A stretch of 64,000 nt of DNA from Bradyrhizobium sp. CCGUVB4N (GTDB lineage: Bacteria; Pseudomonadota; Alphaproteobacteria; Rhizobiales; Xanthobacteraceae): positions 1,674,001-1,738,000 of the forward strand of contig NZ_JANADP010000001.1 of the NCBI RefSeq assembly GCF_024199945.1, in the 5' to 3' direction. The stretch's first letter is position 1; each line of letters begins with the position of its first letter. The notes under the pieces were generated by a model that saw only the letters and a list, made by a program, of their open reading frames with translations, was not told the DNA's origin and made no database searches. The translations under genes were made by a program, and so were the position numbers. Positions 53,270 through 63,036 of this stretch are shown here, piece after piece.

Positions 53270-53702
53270 CGACCCCTACCAACTATTCAATCTCGGAAAT
53301 GTAAACGGCTACTGGGAGACGCCTCAGCGATATTTGTCGCGCCACGCAATGCGTGCCCTGGGCTGGGACTGTATAGTCCCGGATATCGCCAGGGCTGACA
53401 ATCGCAGTTGTTGCACGCAGGCCTAGGTTCTCCCTCGCTTGCAAAATTGTGGTTCATGGAGTCAAGCAGTGATTTCACTGCACCTCAACGCCCGATCGCC
53501 TAAAGGATGATCCGTATCGACCCGCGGGGCAATGATGCTCGACCAGGACAAATCCGGTAGTGTGCGGGAGGTTCTGCAAAAGCTGAGAGGGGAAGCGGTC
53601 TTGCAAAGATCACCGCTCGTAGAGGAGCTTCGACCCGCCATGACCGTGACGAAGATTAGGATGGATGCCTCTGCAGTCGAAGAGTTGTCGAGGTCGGAAG
53701 GA
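53270..53702. other. Intergenic stretch left of the IS66 insertion
   Basis: It contains one plus-strand frame starting ATG 53532 that runs into the IS66. If the IS66 is removed this frame would continue to a stop near 59061 as a 95-codon ORF. No family is recognised and it may not be a gene. Confidence 0.4.
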
Positions 53703-53807
53703 GTTCCTGAGTAAGCGCGCTTTTTGACGCACGATGCAGCATCATCTCCTCGTCTGCGCAGGGCGGGGATTTTGATTGGTGGAGTGTCCCTGTTGGCTTT
53801 AAGGCGA

Positions 53808-54681
53808 TCAGCCAGGGTTGACGGTCTGTGCGTGCTTGGCAAAGTTGAATGGCAACAGGTCTTCGATGTCGGCGTCGGGCGGACGCTGCGGCAGTTCAGC
53901 GAGCACGTGACATAGCCAGGCGTAGGGCTCAACGTCGCAGGCCCGGCATGTCAGCACCAGGCTGTAGATCACCGCGCTGGCCTTTGCGCCGGCGACGGTG
54001 TCGCTGAACAACCAGTTTTTTCTTCCGGTCACAAAGGGTCTGATGTCGCGTTCGAGAACATTGTTGTCGATCGGCGCAAGGCCATCATTGGCGTAGCGGG
54101 CCAGATAATCCCATTGGTTGCGGGCATAGGCGATGGCCTTGCCGGTCAGGCTTTCGGGCAGCACGTTCGGCGCCTGATCGTCGAGCCAATTTTTGAACGC
54201 AGCCAGGACCGGGACGCTGTGCTGCTGGCGCAGCCGCAAGGCGTATTCGGCGCGCGTTTTGCCGTCGGGCGGCGTCTGGCGCGCCAGCCTCTCGACCTCA
54301 TACAATGCCTCGAAGAACCTGAGTGCCTGCAACGAGAGGCCGCCGGGCTTCTTCATCGCCTTGAGCGCGTCGGTAAATTTCCTGCGCGCGTGCGCCATGC
54401 AGCCAAGATGAGTGACACCGGAGAGCGTGCGCCAGGCGTCATAGCCGTCGCTCATCAACAGGCCGCCCCAACTGGCCAGGAAGGCCTGTGGATGCTCCTG
54501 GCCGCGACCGGGCTGGTAATCGAACAACACGACTGGCTGGGCGCTGTCCTGGCCACTGCGGTAGACCCACATGTACGATTTGGTCTGCGCATCCCGCCCG
54601 TCCTCCTTGAGGACCTTGACCCACGTCTCGTCGCCATGGATCAGAGGCTGCGACCGGAGCGTTTGCTTCAGCGCATCATAC
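53808..54681 (-). pseudogene. Outer IS66 TnpC, C-terminal part
   Basis: It contains the last 290 or so codons of TnpC (MWVYRSGQDSAQPVVLFDYQ to FNFAKHAQTVNPG), the same as the inner copy in all visible translation. It is separated from the N-terminal part at 57295-58003 by the inner element. It holds most of the DDE core. Confidence 0.93.
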
Positions 54682-54764
54682 GTAAGCGCTCCTTTCTACG
54701 CACCTATGCAGTTGAGCGCGGGGATGGGATGAGGTGTCCACCATGAGCGAGGTGGACACCATCG

Positions 54765-55163
54765 ATGATCACTCCAGAAGAACCTTTGAGACTTGAGACG
54801 GTCGGCGTGTTGTGCAATGGCCGGCGTCGCTATGATCCGGCCAGCAAACAGCGACTGGTCGAGGCCTGTCTGCAGCCTGGCGTGTCGCTGGCGGGGCTGG
54901 CGTTGCACCACGGCGTGAACGCGAACCTGCTGCGCAAGTGGGTGGCCAAGCGACAACTTCAGAACGGGGATGACCAGCCGGAGGCGCGGGCGCCGATTGC
55001 GCCAGCTTTTATTCCGGTTTGCGCGACGGAGCGATCCTGTGCAGGGCGGCTGACGGCATCGATGCCCAACGGCGTGACGCTTTCGCTGGAAGGCGGCGAC
55101 GCGCAGTTGCTGTCGGCGGTGATTGAAGCGCTGGGGCGTTGCGATGTTCCGACTGGCGTCTGA
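54765..55163 (+). CDS. tnpA: IS66 TnpA (inner copy)
   Basis: A 132-residue protein with the HTH region YDPASKQRLVEACLQPGVSL, AGLALHHGVNANLLRKWVAK and a beta-rich C-terminus (PNGVTLSLEGGDAQLLSAVI). It overlaps tnpB by 20 bases. It is required for IS66 transposition in characterised members. Confidence 0.93.
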   Translation: MITPEEPLRLETVGVLCNGRRRYDPASKQRLVEACLQPGVSLAGLALHHGVNANLLRKWVAKRQLQNGDDQPEARAPIAPAFIPVCATERSCAGRLTASMPNGVTLSLEGGDAQLLSAVIEALGRCDVPTGV

Positions 55164-55497
55164 TCTTCGGGTCTACCTTCACCGCGAACCGATTGACTTC
55201 CGGGCGGGCATCAACAGCCTGGCGATCGTGGTGGAGCAGTCGATGGGGCTGGATCCGTTCCAACGCGCGGTGTTCGCGTTCTGCAATCGTCGCCGCGACC
55301 GGATCAAGCTGCTGATTTATGATCGGTCAGGATTTTGGATGCTGCTGAAGCGGCTGGAGGCCGACAGATTCCACTGGCCCCGAAGTCAGGAGGCGGTGCT
55401 GACGCTGACGATGGAGGAGCTGCACTGGCTGCTTGACGGCATCAACATCGCGGCGATGCGTCGTCATCCGGTGCGGCAATATCAGAGCGTGGGCTGA
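55144..55497 (+). CDS. tnpB: IS66 TnpB (inner copy)
   Basis: A 117-residue accessory protein: MFRLASDLRVYLHREPIDFR, AGINSLAIVVEQSMGLDPFQ, RAVFAFCNRRRDRIKLLIYD and GFWMLLKRLEADRFHWPR are the family pattern. I use ATG 55144; the open frame extends upstream to 55123 inside tnpA. Confidence 0.93.
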   Translation: MFRLASDLRVYLHREPIDFRAGINSLAIVVEQSMGLDPFQRAVFAFCNRRRDRIKLLIYDRSGFWMLLKRLEADRFHWPRSQEAVLTLTMEELHWLLDGINIAAMRRHPVRQYQSVG

Positions 55498-55622
55498 GCG
55501 TGTTCGATGCGGGCGGCGTCATCGGGCTTCGGCATGGCCGTTCTCAGATGACGCCGCCGAAGACATGACGAAGACATGGGAGCCCGGTTGACGCGGCGGC
55601 ATGACTTCGATTCAAGACTACG

Positions 55623-57197
55623 ATGAGTCGCAAGCCCACGACGCACGAGCTGGAAGCCTTGATCGCGGCGCTGAAGGCCGAGAACGAGAAGCTCGCGCAG
55701 CGCGTGAGGCACCTTGAGGAGCAGTTGCGGCTGGAGCGGCTGCATCGCTACGCGCCACGCAGCGAGAAGCTCAAGGATCGCATCTTCAACGAAGCCGAAC
55801 AGGCTTCCGCCGAAGAAGGCGCGGAACAGGACGATCTCGAACCGGCGGTCGTGCCGGATACGGGGCGGCCGGAGGGTGAGACGCCCGCGCCGAAGAAGCG
55901 CGGCCGCAAGCCTCTGCCGGCGGATCTGCCGCGCCAGCGTATCGAACATGATCTGCCCGAGGACCGGAAGGCCTGCCCGTGCTGCCGGAATCGGATGCAC
56001 CGGATGGGCGAGAACGTCACCGAACAACTGCATATCGAGGTGAAGGCGACAGTGCTGCAGCACGTGCGGTTCAAGTACGCGTGCCGTCACTGCGAGCGCA
56101 CTGCGCTGAACACCCCGATCGTGATCGCACCGATGCCGGCGCAGCCATTGCCGGGCAGCGTCGCCACGGCTTCGACGCTGGCGCTCGTGCTGGCCAACAA
56201 ATACGTCGACGGCACGCCGCTGTATCGTCTGGCGGACGCGCTGGCACGCGCCAACGTCAGCGTCGGCCGCGGCGCCCTGGCCAATTGGGTGATCCGGTCG
56301 AGCGAATTGCACCTGCAACGCGTGTATGATGCGCTGAAGCAAACGCTCCGGTCGCAGCCTCTGATCCATGGCGACGAGACGTGGGTCAAGGTCCTCAAGG
56401 AGGACGGGCGGGATGCGCAGACCAAATCGTACATGTGGGTCTACCGCAGTGGCCAGGACAGCGCCCAGCCAGTCGTGTTGTTCGATTACCAGCCCGGTCG
56501 CGGCCAGGAGCATCCACAGGCCTTCCTGGCCAGTTGGGGCGGCCTGTTGATGAGCGACGGCTATGACGCCTGGCGCACGCTCTCCGGTGTCACTCATCTT
56601 GGCTGCATGGCGCACGCGCGCAGGAAATTTACCGACGCGCTCAAGGCGATGAAGAAGCCCGGCGGCCTCTCGTTGCAGGCACTCAGGTTCTTCGAGGCAT
56701 TGTATGAGGTCGAGAGGCTGGCGCGCCAGACGCCGCCCGACGGCAAAACGCGCGCCGAATACGCCTTGCGGCTGCGCCAGCAGCACAGCGTCCCGGTCCT
56801 GGCTGCGTTCAAAAATTGGCTCGACGATCAGGCGCCGAACGTGCTGCCCGAAAGCCTGACCGGCAAGGCCATCGCCTATGCCCGCAACCAATGGGATTAT
56901 CTGGCCCGCTACGCCAATGATGGCCTTGCGCCGATCGACAACAATGTTCTCGAACGCGACATCAGACCCTTTGTGACCGGAAGAAAAAACTGGTTGTTCA
57001 GCGACACCGTCGCCGGCGCAAAGGCCAGCGCGGTGATCTACAGCCTGGTGCTGACATGCCGGGCCTGCGACGTTGAGCCCTACGCCTGGCTATGTCACGT
57101 GCTCGCTGAACTGCCGCAGCGTCCGCCCGACGCCGACATCGAAGACCTGTTGCCATTCAACTTTGCCAAGCACGCACAGACCGTCAACCCTGGCTGA
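55623..57197 (+). CDS. tnpC: IS66 transposase TnpC (inner copy)
   Basis: A 524-residue DDE transposase. Coiled-coil-like N-terminus (HELEALIAALKAENEKLAQR), zinc-binding CPCCRNRMHRMGENV, then FKYACRHCERTAL. DDE core: QPLIHGDETWVKVLKEDGRD (first Asp), LLMSDGYDAWRTLSGVTHLG (second Asp) and PIDNNVLERDIRPFVTGRKN (Glu). The C-terminal domain ends YAWLCHVLAELPQRPPDADI. Intact. A long minus-strand frame over it is antisense. Confidence 0.95.
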   Translation: MSRKPTTHELEALIAALKAENEKLAQRVRHLEEQLRLERLHRYAPRSEKLKDRIFNEAEQASAEEGAEQDDLEPAVVPDTGRPEGETPAPKKRGRKPLPADLPRQRIEHDLPEDRKACPCCRNRMHRMGENVTEQLHIEVKATVLQHVRFKYACRHCERTALNTPIVIAPMPAQPLPGSVATASTLALVLANKYVDGTPLYRLADALARANVSVGRGALANWVIRSSELHLQRVYDALKQTLRSQPLIHGDETWVKVLKEDGRDAQTKSYMWVYRSGQDSAQPVVLFDYQPGRGQEHPQAFLASWGGLLMSDGYDAWRTLSGVTHLGCMAHARRKFTDALKAMKKPGGLSLQALRFFEALYEVERLARQTPPDGKTRAEYALRLRQQHSVPVLAAFKNWLDDQAPNVLPESLTGKAIAYARNQWDYLARYANDGLAPIDNNVLERDIRPFVTGRKNWLFSDTVAGAKASAVIYSLVLTCRACDVEPYAWLCHVLAELPQRPPDADIEDLLPFNFAKHAQTVNPG

Positions 57198-57294
57198 TCG
57201 CCTTAAAGCCAACAGGGACACTCCACCAATCAAAATCCCCGCCCTGCGCAGACGAGGAGATCATGCTGCACCGTGCGTCAAAAAGCGCGCTTAC

Positions 57295-58003
57295 CATCAT
57301 ACACGCGTTGCAGGTGCAATTCGCTCGACCGGATCACCCAATTGGCCAGGGCGCCGCGGCCGACGCTGACGTTGGCGCGTGCCAGCGCGTCCGCCAGACG
57401 ATACAGCGGCGTGCCGTCGACGTATTTGTTGGCCAGCACGAGCGCCAGCGTCGAAGCCGTGGCGACGCTGCCCGGCAATGGCTGCGCCGGCATCGGTGCG
57501 ATCACGATCGGGGTGTTCAGCGCAGTGCGCTCGCAGTGACGGCACGCGTACTTGAACCGCACGTGCTGCAGCACTGTCGCCTTCACCTCGATATGCAGTT
57601 GTTCGGTGACGTTCTCGCCCATCCGGTGCATCCGATTCCGGCAGCACGGGCAGGCCTTCCGGTCCTCGGGCAGATCATGTTCGATACGCTGGCGCGGCAG
57701 ATCCGCCGGCAGAGGCTTGCGGCCGCGCTTCTTCGGCGCGGGCGTCTCACCCTCCGGCCGCCCCGTATCCGGCACGACCGCCGGTTCGAGATCGTCCTGT
57801 TCCGCGCCTTCTTCGGCGGAAGCCTGTTCGGCTTCGTTGAAGATGCGATCCTTGAGCTTCTCGCTGCGTGGCGCGTAGCGATGCAGCCGCTCCAGCCGCA
57901 ACTGCTCCTCAAGGTGCCTCACGCGCTGCGCGAGCTTCTCGTTCTCGGCCTTCAGCGCCGCGATCAAGGCTTCCAGCTCGTGCGTCGTGGGCTTGCGACT
58001 CAT
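57295..58003 (-). pseudogene. Outer IS66 TnpC, N-terminal part
   Basis: The first 236 codons of TnpC, identical in translation to the inner copy up to LHLQRVYD, where the inner IS66 is inserted. After that three or so codons come from the inner element's end. The DDE core is displaced to 53808-54681. Confidence 0.93.
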
Positions 58004-58128
58004 CGTAGTCTTGAATCGAAGTCATGCCGCCGCGTCAACCGGGCTCCCATGTCTTCGTCATGTCTTCGGCGGCGTCATCTGAGAACGGCCATGCCGAAGC
58101 CCGATGACGCCGCCCGCATCGAACACGC

Positions 58129-58482
58129 TCAGCCCACGCTCTGATATTGCCGCACCGGATGACGACGCATCGCCGCGATGTTGATGCCGTCAAGCAGCCA
58201 GTGCAGCTCCTCCATCGTCAGCGTCAGCACCGCCTCCTGACTTCGGGGCCAGTGGAATCTGTCGGCCTCCAGCCGCTTCAGCAGCATCCAAAATCCTGAC
58301 CGATCATAAATCAGCAGCTTGATCCGGTCGCGGCGACGATTGCAGAACGCGAACACCGCGCGTTGGAACGGATCCAGCCCCATCGACTGCTCCACCACGA
58401 TCGCCAGGCTGTTGATGCCCGCCCGGAAGTCAATCGGTTCGCGGTGAAGGTAGACCCGAAGATCAGACGCCAGTCGGAACAT
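58129..58482 (-). CDS. tnpB: IS66 TnpB (outer copy)
   Basis: The 117-residue translation is identical to TnpB of the inner copy at 55144-55497. It is intact although its element is split. Confidence 0.93.
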   Translation of the reverse strand: MFRLASDLRVYLHREPIDFRAGINSLAIVVEQSMGLDPFQRAVFAFCNRRRDRIKLLIYDRSGFWMLLKRLEADRFHWPRSQEAVLTLTMEELHWLLDGINIAAMRRHPVRQYQSVG

Positions 58483-58861
58483 CGCAACGCCCCAGCGCTT
58501 CAATCACCGCCGACAGCAACTGCGCGTCGCCGCCTTCCAGCGAAAGCGTCACGCCGTTGGGCATCGATGCCGTCAGCCGCCCTGCACAGGATCGCTCCGT
58601 CGCGCAAACCGGAATAAAAGCTGGCGCAATCGGCGCCCGCGCCTCCGGCTGGTCATCCCCGTTCTGAAGTTGTCGCTTGGCCACCCACTTGCGCAGCAGG
58701 TTCGCGTTCACGCCGTGGTGCAACGCCAGCCCCGCCAGCGACACGCCAGGCTGCAGACAGGCCTCGACCAGTCGCTGTTTGCTGGCCGGATCATAGCGAC
58801 GCCGGCCATTGCACAACACGCCGACCGTCTCAAGTCTCAAAGGTTCTTCTGGAGTGATCAT
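58463..58861 (-). CDS. tnpA: IS66 TnpA (outer copy)
   Basis: The 132-residue translation is identical to TnpA of the inner copy at 54765-55163, again overlapping tnpB by 20 bases. Confidence 0.93.
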   Translation of the reverse strand: MITPEEPLRLETVGVLCNGRRRYDPASKQRLVEACLQPGVSLAGLALHHGVNANLLRKWVAKRQLQNGDDQPEARAPIAPAFIPVCATERSCAGRLTASMPNGVTLSLEGGDAQLLSAVIEALGRCDVPTGV

Positions 58862-58952
58862 CGATGGTGTCCACCTCGCTCATGGTGGACACCTCATCCC
58901 ATCCCCGCGCTCAACTGCATAGGTGCGTAGAAAGGAGCGCTTACGTTCCTGA

Positions 58953-59318
58953 AGCCGGCAAATCCCCTACACGCGAGTGTAACCGTCCAAATCCTGCGCG
59001 CATATGTCGGCAGTCGTGCTGGCTCGCCTGCGAAGATCCGCGCGGAGGTAAAAGTTGCTAGTCGCGAGACGTCGTCGCCGCGCTGGAAAGGAGGAGCGCT
59101 GCAAGAGACCCGCTCCAGCCGCACTCGTTCCGATCCCGAATGCCGCTCGATCCCGAACACGTTCGTCGTTCAGAGATGACACGAAGCGTCAACTCCAACG
59201 GCTGGTTCCAACTTCAGGCTCCGGCCTCCGAACTGCGCGGAATTGGCGATCTTAACAATCGACCAAGAAAAGGGAGCGGCCCCCGCTCGTCCAAGGCCGC
59301 CCCAGAACGCGTGATGGT
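58953..59318. other. Intergenic stretch right of the IS66 insertion
   Basis: No clear gene. The 3' end of a 95-codon ORF that is restored if the IS66 is removed ends near 59061. The right part is the 3' flank of the substrate-binding protein gene. Confidence 0.4.
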
Positions 59319-60389
59319 CTAAATCTTCGGCAGGATGTCCTGCTCGAACTTCTTTACCCATGCGTCCAATTGCGTGGACATGTAGCCCCAGTCGGGTACA
59401 TAGCCAAACTTATCGAGTTCTTCCGTCGTGAACTGGATGGGAGCGACTTTCGGGCTCGCCTTCGCCGTTTGATTCGCCGGAACGCTGGTGACCTCCTGGT
59501 GGAAGAGCTCCGAGTTTTCCTTGCTCAGCGTGAAATTGGCAAAGTCCATTGCGGCCTTCTTTTGCTTCGAGGCTGTCAGGACGACCCAGCCCTCCACGTA
59601 AAGAGCTGCCTTCATCGACGGCTCGCCCTTCGTCAGCGCCTTGAGAGGCACCCGTTGGGAAAGCGGGGAAAGCGCGCCGTTCGAGGCATAGATGATGCTG
59701 GTCTCACCCGTCGAGACCGAGTTCGTGCCCTCAACAGTCGACGCGAAGACGCGCCCGATGTTGCCGGACTTGGCCAGCTCCTGAAGAAATTGCCAGCCCG
59801 GATCCATCTTGAACTCGTTTCCACCTCGCGCGAGGGCCAGCATCACCGTAGGAGCATTTAGATATTGGCTGGCGACCGGCCAGCAGATTTGTCCCTTGAG
59901 CTTCGGATTGAGCAGGTCCTCGACGGTTTTAATCTCGATCGGGCAACGGTCGGTGCGCACGGCAAAATAGCTACCGTCAATTGAGCGCGGGATGGTCTTG
60001 ATGTTTCCCTTGTCATCCTTGGTCAGGAAGCGCTCAGGTACATCCACCAGGTTTGGCACGTCGGCCAAGGTGACCGTCTCCGCCCACCCCTCCTTAAGGA
60101 TGCTGGCAAAGCCGGGCGACCAGTTGATGATCATATCATACGGCGGATTGGGCCACTTGGCTTTGATCACGCCAAGTATTGTCATCGCTCCGCCGGATTG
60201 AACTCCCCAAGTGATGTCGGCCTTGTCCCACTTTGCCGAAATTTTTTTCGATGCGTCGACGTACGGTGACCCAAAATCCATAACTGTGAGCTGTTCCTTG
60301 GCCTGGGCCTCGGATACGAAGGGCAAAGACGTGGCGGCCACGCCCAGCGCGGCTGCTCGTTCAAGGATTCCTCTGCGTGTGATTTCCAT
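59319..60389 (-). CDS. ABC transporter substrate-binding protein, PotD/AfuA-like
   Basis: A 356-residue periplasmic binding protein. The N-terminus MEITRRGILERAAALGVAAT has a twin-Arg motif and hydrophobic stretch ending SEAQAKEQ, suggesting Tat export and cleavage after AQA. The mature part has EQLTVMDFGSPYVDASKKIS, YDMIINWSPGFASILKEGWA, LLNPKLKGQICWPVASQYLN and the C-terminal FGYVPDWGYMSTQLDAWVKK typical of the polyamine/iron-type family 1 fold. I chose ATG 60389, after GGGAGACACAAA; the frame is open to 60527. It probably feeds the convergent importer at 50397-53269. A relic of a homologue's C-terminus is at 23815-24008. Confidence 0.9.
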   Translation of the reverse strand: MEITRRGILERAAALGVAATSLPFVSEAQAKEQLTVMDFGSPYVDASKKISAKWDKADITWGVQSGGAMTILGVIKAKWPNPPYDMIINWSPGFASILKEGWAETVTLADVPNLVDVPERFLTKDDKGNIKTIPRSIDGSYFAVRTDRCPIEIKTVEDLLNPKLKGQICWPVASQYLNAPTVMLALARGGNEFKMDPGWQFLQELAKSGNIGRVFASTVEGTNSVSTGETSIIYASNGALSPLSQRVPLKALTKGEPSMKAALYVEGWVVLTASKQKKAAMDFANFTLSKENSELFHQEVTSVPANQTAKASPKVAPIQFTTEELDKFGYVPDWGYMSTQLDAWVKKFEQDILPKI

Positions 60390-60948
60390 TTTGTGTCTCC
60401 CTCTCTTGTGGTTTTGGTGCTCGCACTTCAGGCATCCGCGTCCCGGACGTTTGTAGGACGCGGGCAAATCCCTTAAGCAGCCCCACAAAAACAAAAGTAG
60501 AGCGGTGTCAGCGACTAAAACCAGCAAAAATGACCCCGCAAACAGAGAAATACTGCAAGGACTGCGAGGGACAATATTTTAGCCCTCATTCGTGCGCTTC
60601 GTCCACGAAAGAGGGGACCGGTGGAACGCCCGACTGTCATCTGGTAAAATAAACACGTGGTGGTGCGAACGTGCCTCCACCAGTTCATCGCTAGGTCCAT
60701 GCCCCGAGGTGTGGCGACCGCTAAACGTGCGCTTTGCGATTCGCATGTGAGCCCCAGGGCACTCCTCCGAGGCAGGGCGCCTGAACGACTCATGAAGACT
60801 GACTTGCCACTGCAAATCCTCACGCGATCGTCCTGGCGTTGGGGGCGGGACAGGTTGAGCTCGCCTAGCAGCCACCGGACCAAGCTGCGATTCTCGTTAT
60901 AGACGAGCGGCCTGAACCGGGCTTGAGAAAACCGCGTGATGCGCAGAG
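60390..60948. other. Intergenic stretch, nothing recognised
   Basis: It contains the upstream region of the substrate-binding protein gene. A minus-strand frame (60976-60515) is open but shows no known motif. Two CTGC repeats near 60555-60575 are direct, not inverted. Confidence 0.4.
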
Positions 60949-62637
60949 CTAGTAGTGCCTTCCACCGCGCTTGCAATCGACAGCCACCACCTCGTCGGTA
61001 GCGCCGTCAGGGACCTCTTCCCTCCAGCGCACCGATCCGAACGGCCGCTCCAGCATACGCCGGATGCGAACCGGTTCGGGGCCGACATGGAACGCCAGCG
61101 CTTCACGATCCAGCGCGCGCTCCGCTTTTGTCCACCGGTTGCGCTGACGCAGGTAATCGAGCCACGTCGGGCAGTGATAGCGCTCAGTCCACAGCTTGGG
61201 ATCGGCGATGTCACGCGCGATGGACCATCCATAGGCTCCATTGCGCTGGCGCGATAATTGTACCTCCTGCATCAGGTTATGGAAGGCGCGCGCATTCTCG
61301 AGCGCGACGCAATATTCGATCTCCACCACCAGCGGCCCGCTCCGATAAGTGAGCGGAAGCTGCACCTCGGGATCGGCGAGCACCTCGGCGTCCTCCCCAA
61401 GCGCGTTGATCCTCGGCATGCGCAGCCAAAGCCCGAGCAGCGGCGCTAGCAACATCATTGACGCGGAGACGAGCAGGGCGAGCTCGACTCCGGCGGCATC
61501 CGTAAGGCGACCCCAGCCCCATCCCCCTATGGCTATGCCGCCGGAGAATGCGGCCTGGTAGGCCGCAAGTGATCGGCCTGCGACCCAGCGCGGCGCCGAG
61601 AGTTGCACGCCGATATTGAACAACGTCATCGTCATCGTCCATACGGCGCCGGCGAGGACAAGTGCGCAAGCCGTCAAAAACGCCTCGCGGCTTAGGGCCA
61701 CGGCCACGATTGCAGTGCCCAAAGAGAGCGTGCAGGCACGCACAGCGGCTTCGCCGCTCATGCGCTGGCGCACCTCTCCGACATAGAACGCACCGATGAC
61801 GGCACCGAGACCAAAAGCGCCGAGCAAGATGCCGTAGGTCCGCGCATTACCATGCAAGAGATCGCGCGCGACCAGCGGCATGAGCGCCGAGATAGAACCG
61901 CCGATCACGCCGGTCACAAATGCGCGGGTCATGACGATCTTGATTGGCGGCGAATTGGTAATGTACCGCACGCCCGAGACTATGGCACGGCTCAACTGTT
62001 CTCGCGGCAGCCGAGACGGAGCCGCCACACGTCTCCAGAGGAACAGCGAGATCATTAGCGGCACATAGAGCAAAGCGTTAAGCGCATATGCTGCTACTGC
62101 GCCAGCTGTCGCAACGACGATACCACCAATGGCAGGCCCGAAGCTGCGCGCGATGTTGTAGCTAATGCCATTGAGCGCCACCGCCGCGGGCAACGCCTCG
62201 GCAGGCACCTGCTCGGCGACCGCGGACTGCCAAGCCGGGCCCATCAGTGCCATGCCGCTACCGACCGTGAAGCAAAGCAGCAGCAAGAGATTTGGCGTGG
62301 TCAGACCAACCCAGTCGAGCACGGTCAGCGCGATCGCGCCGCAAAAGGCGATTGAAAGCGCAATCAGGGTCACGATGCGGCGGTCATACATATCTGCAAT
62401 CGCCCCGGCCGGGATCGCGATCAGCATAACCGGCAGCATCAAGGCGGTGAGCACCAGGGCGACCTTGTCGGCCGAAGACGTCATCTCGGTCATTGCCCAG
62501 GCGGCACCGACATACTGAATCAAGATACCGAGATTGGATAGGAGGCTCGCCAGCCAGATGCGCCGGAAAGTAGAATAGCGCAGGGGCGCAGTGATACCGT
62601 TGACGCGGAGGGGCTGGGATTTGGCCGGATCAGACAT
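60949..62637 (-). CDS. MFS transporter, EntS-like, with C-terminal extension
   Basis: A 562-residue major facilitator of the enterobactin-exporter (EntS) subgroup. About 12 membrane helices occupy residues 20-405, for example LVLTALMLPVMLIAIPAGAI followed by the loop-2 motif DMYDRRIVT, ALNALLYVPLMISLFLW and LALLVSASMMLLAPLLGLWL. A soluble C-terminal domain (about 430-555; VVEIEYCVALENARAFHNLM, DPKLWTERYHCPTWLDYLRQ) resembles the tail of this subgroup with a ferredoxin-like fold. It may export a small molecule such as a siderophore or drug; no siderophore genes are nearby. It is intact and monocistronic. Confidence 0.88.
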   Translation of the reverse strand: MSDPAKSQPLRVNGITAPLRYSTFRRIWLASLLSNLGILIQYVGAAWAMTEMTSSADKVALVLTALMLPVMLIAIPAGAIADMYDRRIVTLIALSIAFCGAIALTVLDWVGLTTPNLLLLLCFTVGSGMALMGPAWQSAVAEQVPAEALPAAVALNGISYNIARSFGPAIGGIVVATAGAVAAYALNALLYVPLMISLFLWRRVAAPSRLPREQLSRAIVSGVRYITNSPPIKIVMTRAFVTGVIGGSISALMPLVARDLLHGNARTYGILLGAFGLGAVIGAFYVGEVRQRMSGEAAVRACTLSLGTAIVAVALSREAFLTACALVLAGAVWTMTMTLFNIGVQLSAPRWVAGRSLAAYQAAFSGGIAIGGWGWGRLTDAAGVELALLVSASMMLLAPLLGLWLRMPRINALGEDAEVLADPEVQLPLTYRSGPLVVEIEYCVALENARAFHNLMQEVQLSRQRNGAYGWSIARDIADPKLWTERYHCPTWLDYLRQRNRWTKAERALDREALAFHVGPEPVRIRRMLERPFGSVRWREEVPDGATDEVVAVDCKRGGRHY

Positions 62638-63036
62638 GCTGGTTTCTACCGCGCTGGCGACGAAGGGATTGTGGGTGAAATAGATGATGGCACCGAAAGG
62701 CGTGCCGCCAGTAACGCTGCGACAACCTGCCTGGATTGGGCACGTTGCCCAACGAGGCGCTCGTGCCTTCGCGCATGCATGGTCCGTCCTGTTGAAATAC
62801 AGATAGTACTATGAGGCTGGGGCCGGGCGACGTGCTGGATCTACGCAGAGTACTCGCGTGTAGCTCCGACGTATCCTGCTCGTCGACACGAGCCGAATCT
62901 GTCGTCACTCGCATAACCGAGAAGCGGGACATTGAGTTCAGAACCGATCGGTGGCTATTTCGGCAGCGGATCCTCCGACGAGCCTTTTGAAAGCCGAAGT
63001 TCTTGTGCTTTCCATGGTCTCGTCAGCGTGGATGGT
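62638..63036. other. Intergenic stretch, nothing recognised
   Basis: A 400-bp gap between the MFS start and the end of the lyase-like gene. A minus-strand frame (62932-62630) overlaps the MFS start but has no motif. Confidence 0.4.

Larger units (their letters stand above)
54682..57294 (+). mobile_element. Inner IS66 copy, 2613 bp, complete
   Basis: The ends GTAAGCGCTCCTTTCTACG and (minus strand) GTAAGCGCGCTTTTTGAC match those of the outer copy. The 8-bp target duplication CATCATAC is at 54674-54681 and 57295-57302. It is inserted in opposite orientation into tnpC of the outer copy. All three genes are intact, so it may be active. Confidence 0.97.
53711..58944 (-). mobile_element. Outer IS66 copy, split by a second IS66
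   Basis: The ends are GTAAGCGCGCTTTTTGAC at 53711 and GTAAGCGCTCCTTTCTACG (minus strand) at 58944, flanked by the 8-bp duplication GTTCCTGA at 53703-53710 and 58945-58952. Its transposase genes run leftwards. A second copy sits inside its tnpC (54682-57294). Without the insert and one 8-bp duplication this copy is 2613 bp, exactly as long as the insert. Confidence 0.97.

Noticed and set aside
55482-56891. 469-codon minus-strand ORF
   Set aside because: Antisense to the inner IS66 tnpC; the same sequence appears in pieces opposite the outer copy.
60555-60575. CTGC repeats upstream of the substrate-binding protein gene as a further lux-box-like site
   Set aside because: The two CTGC elements are direct repeats, not a dyad, so they do not match the other sites.
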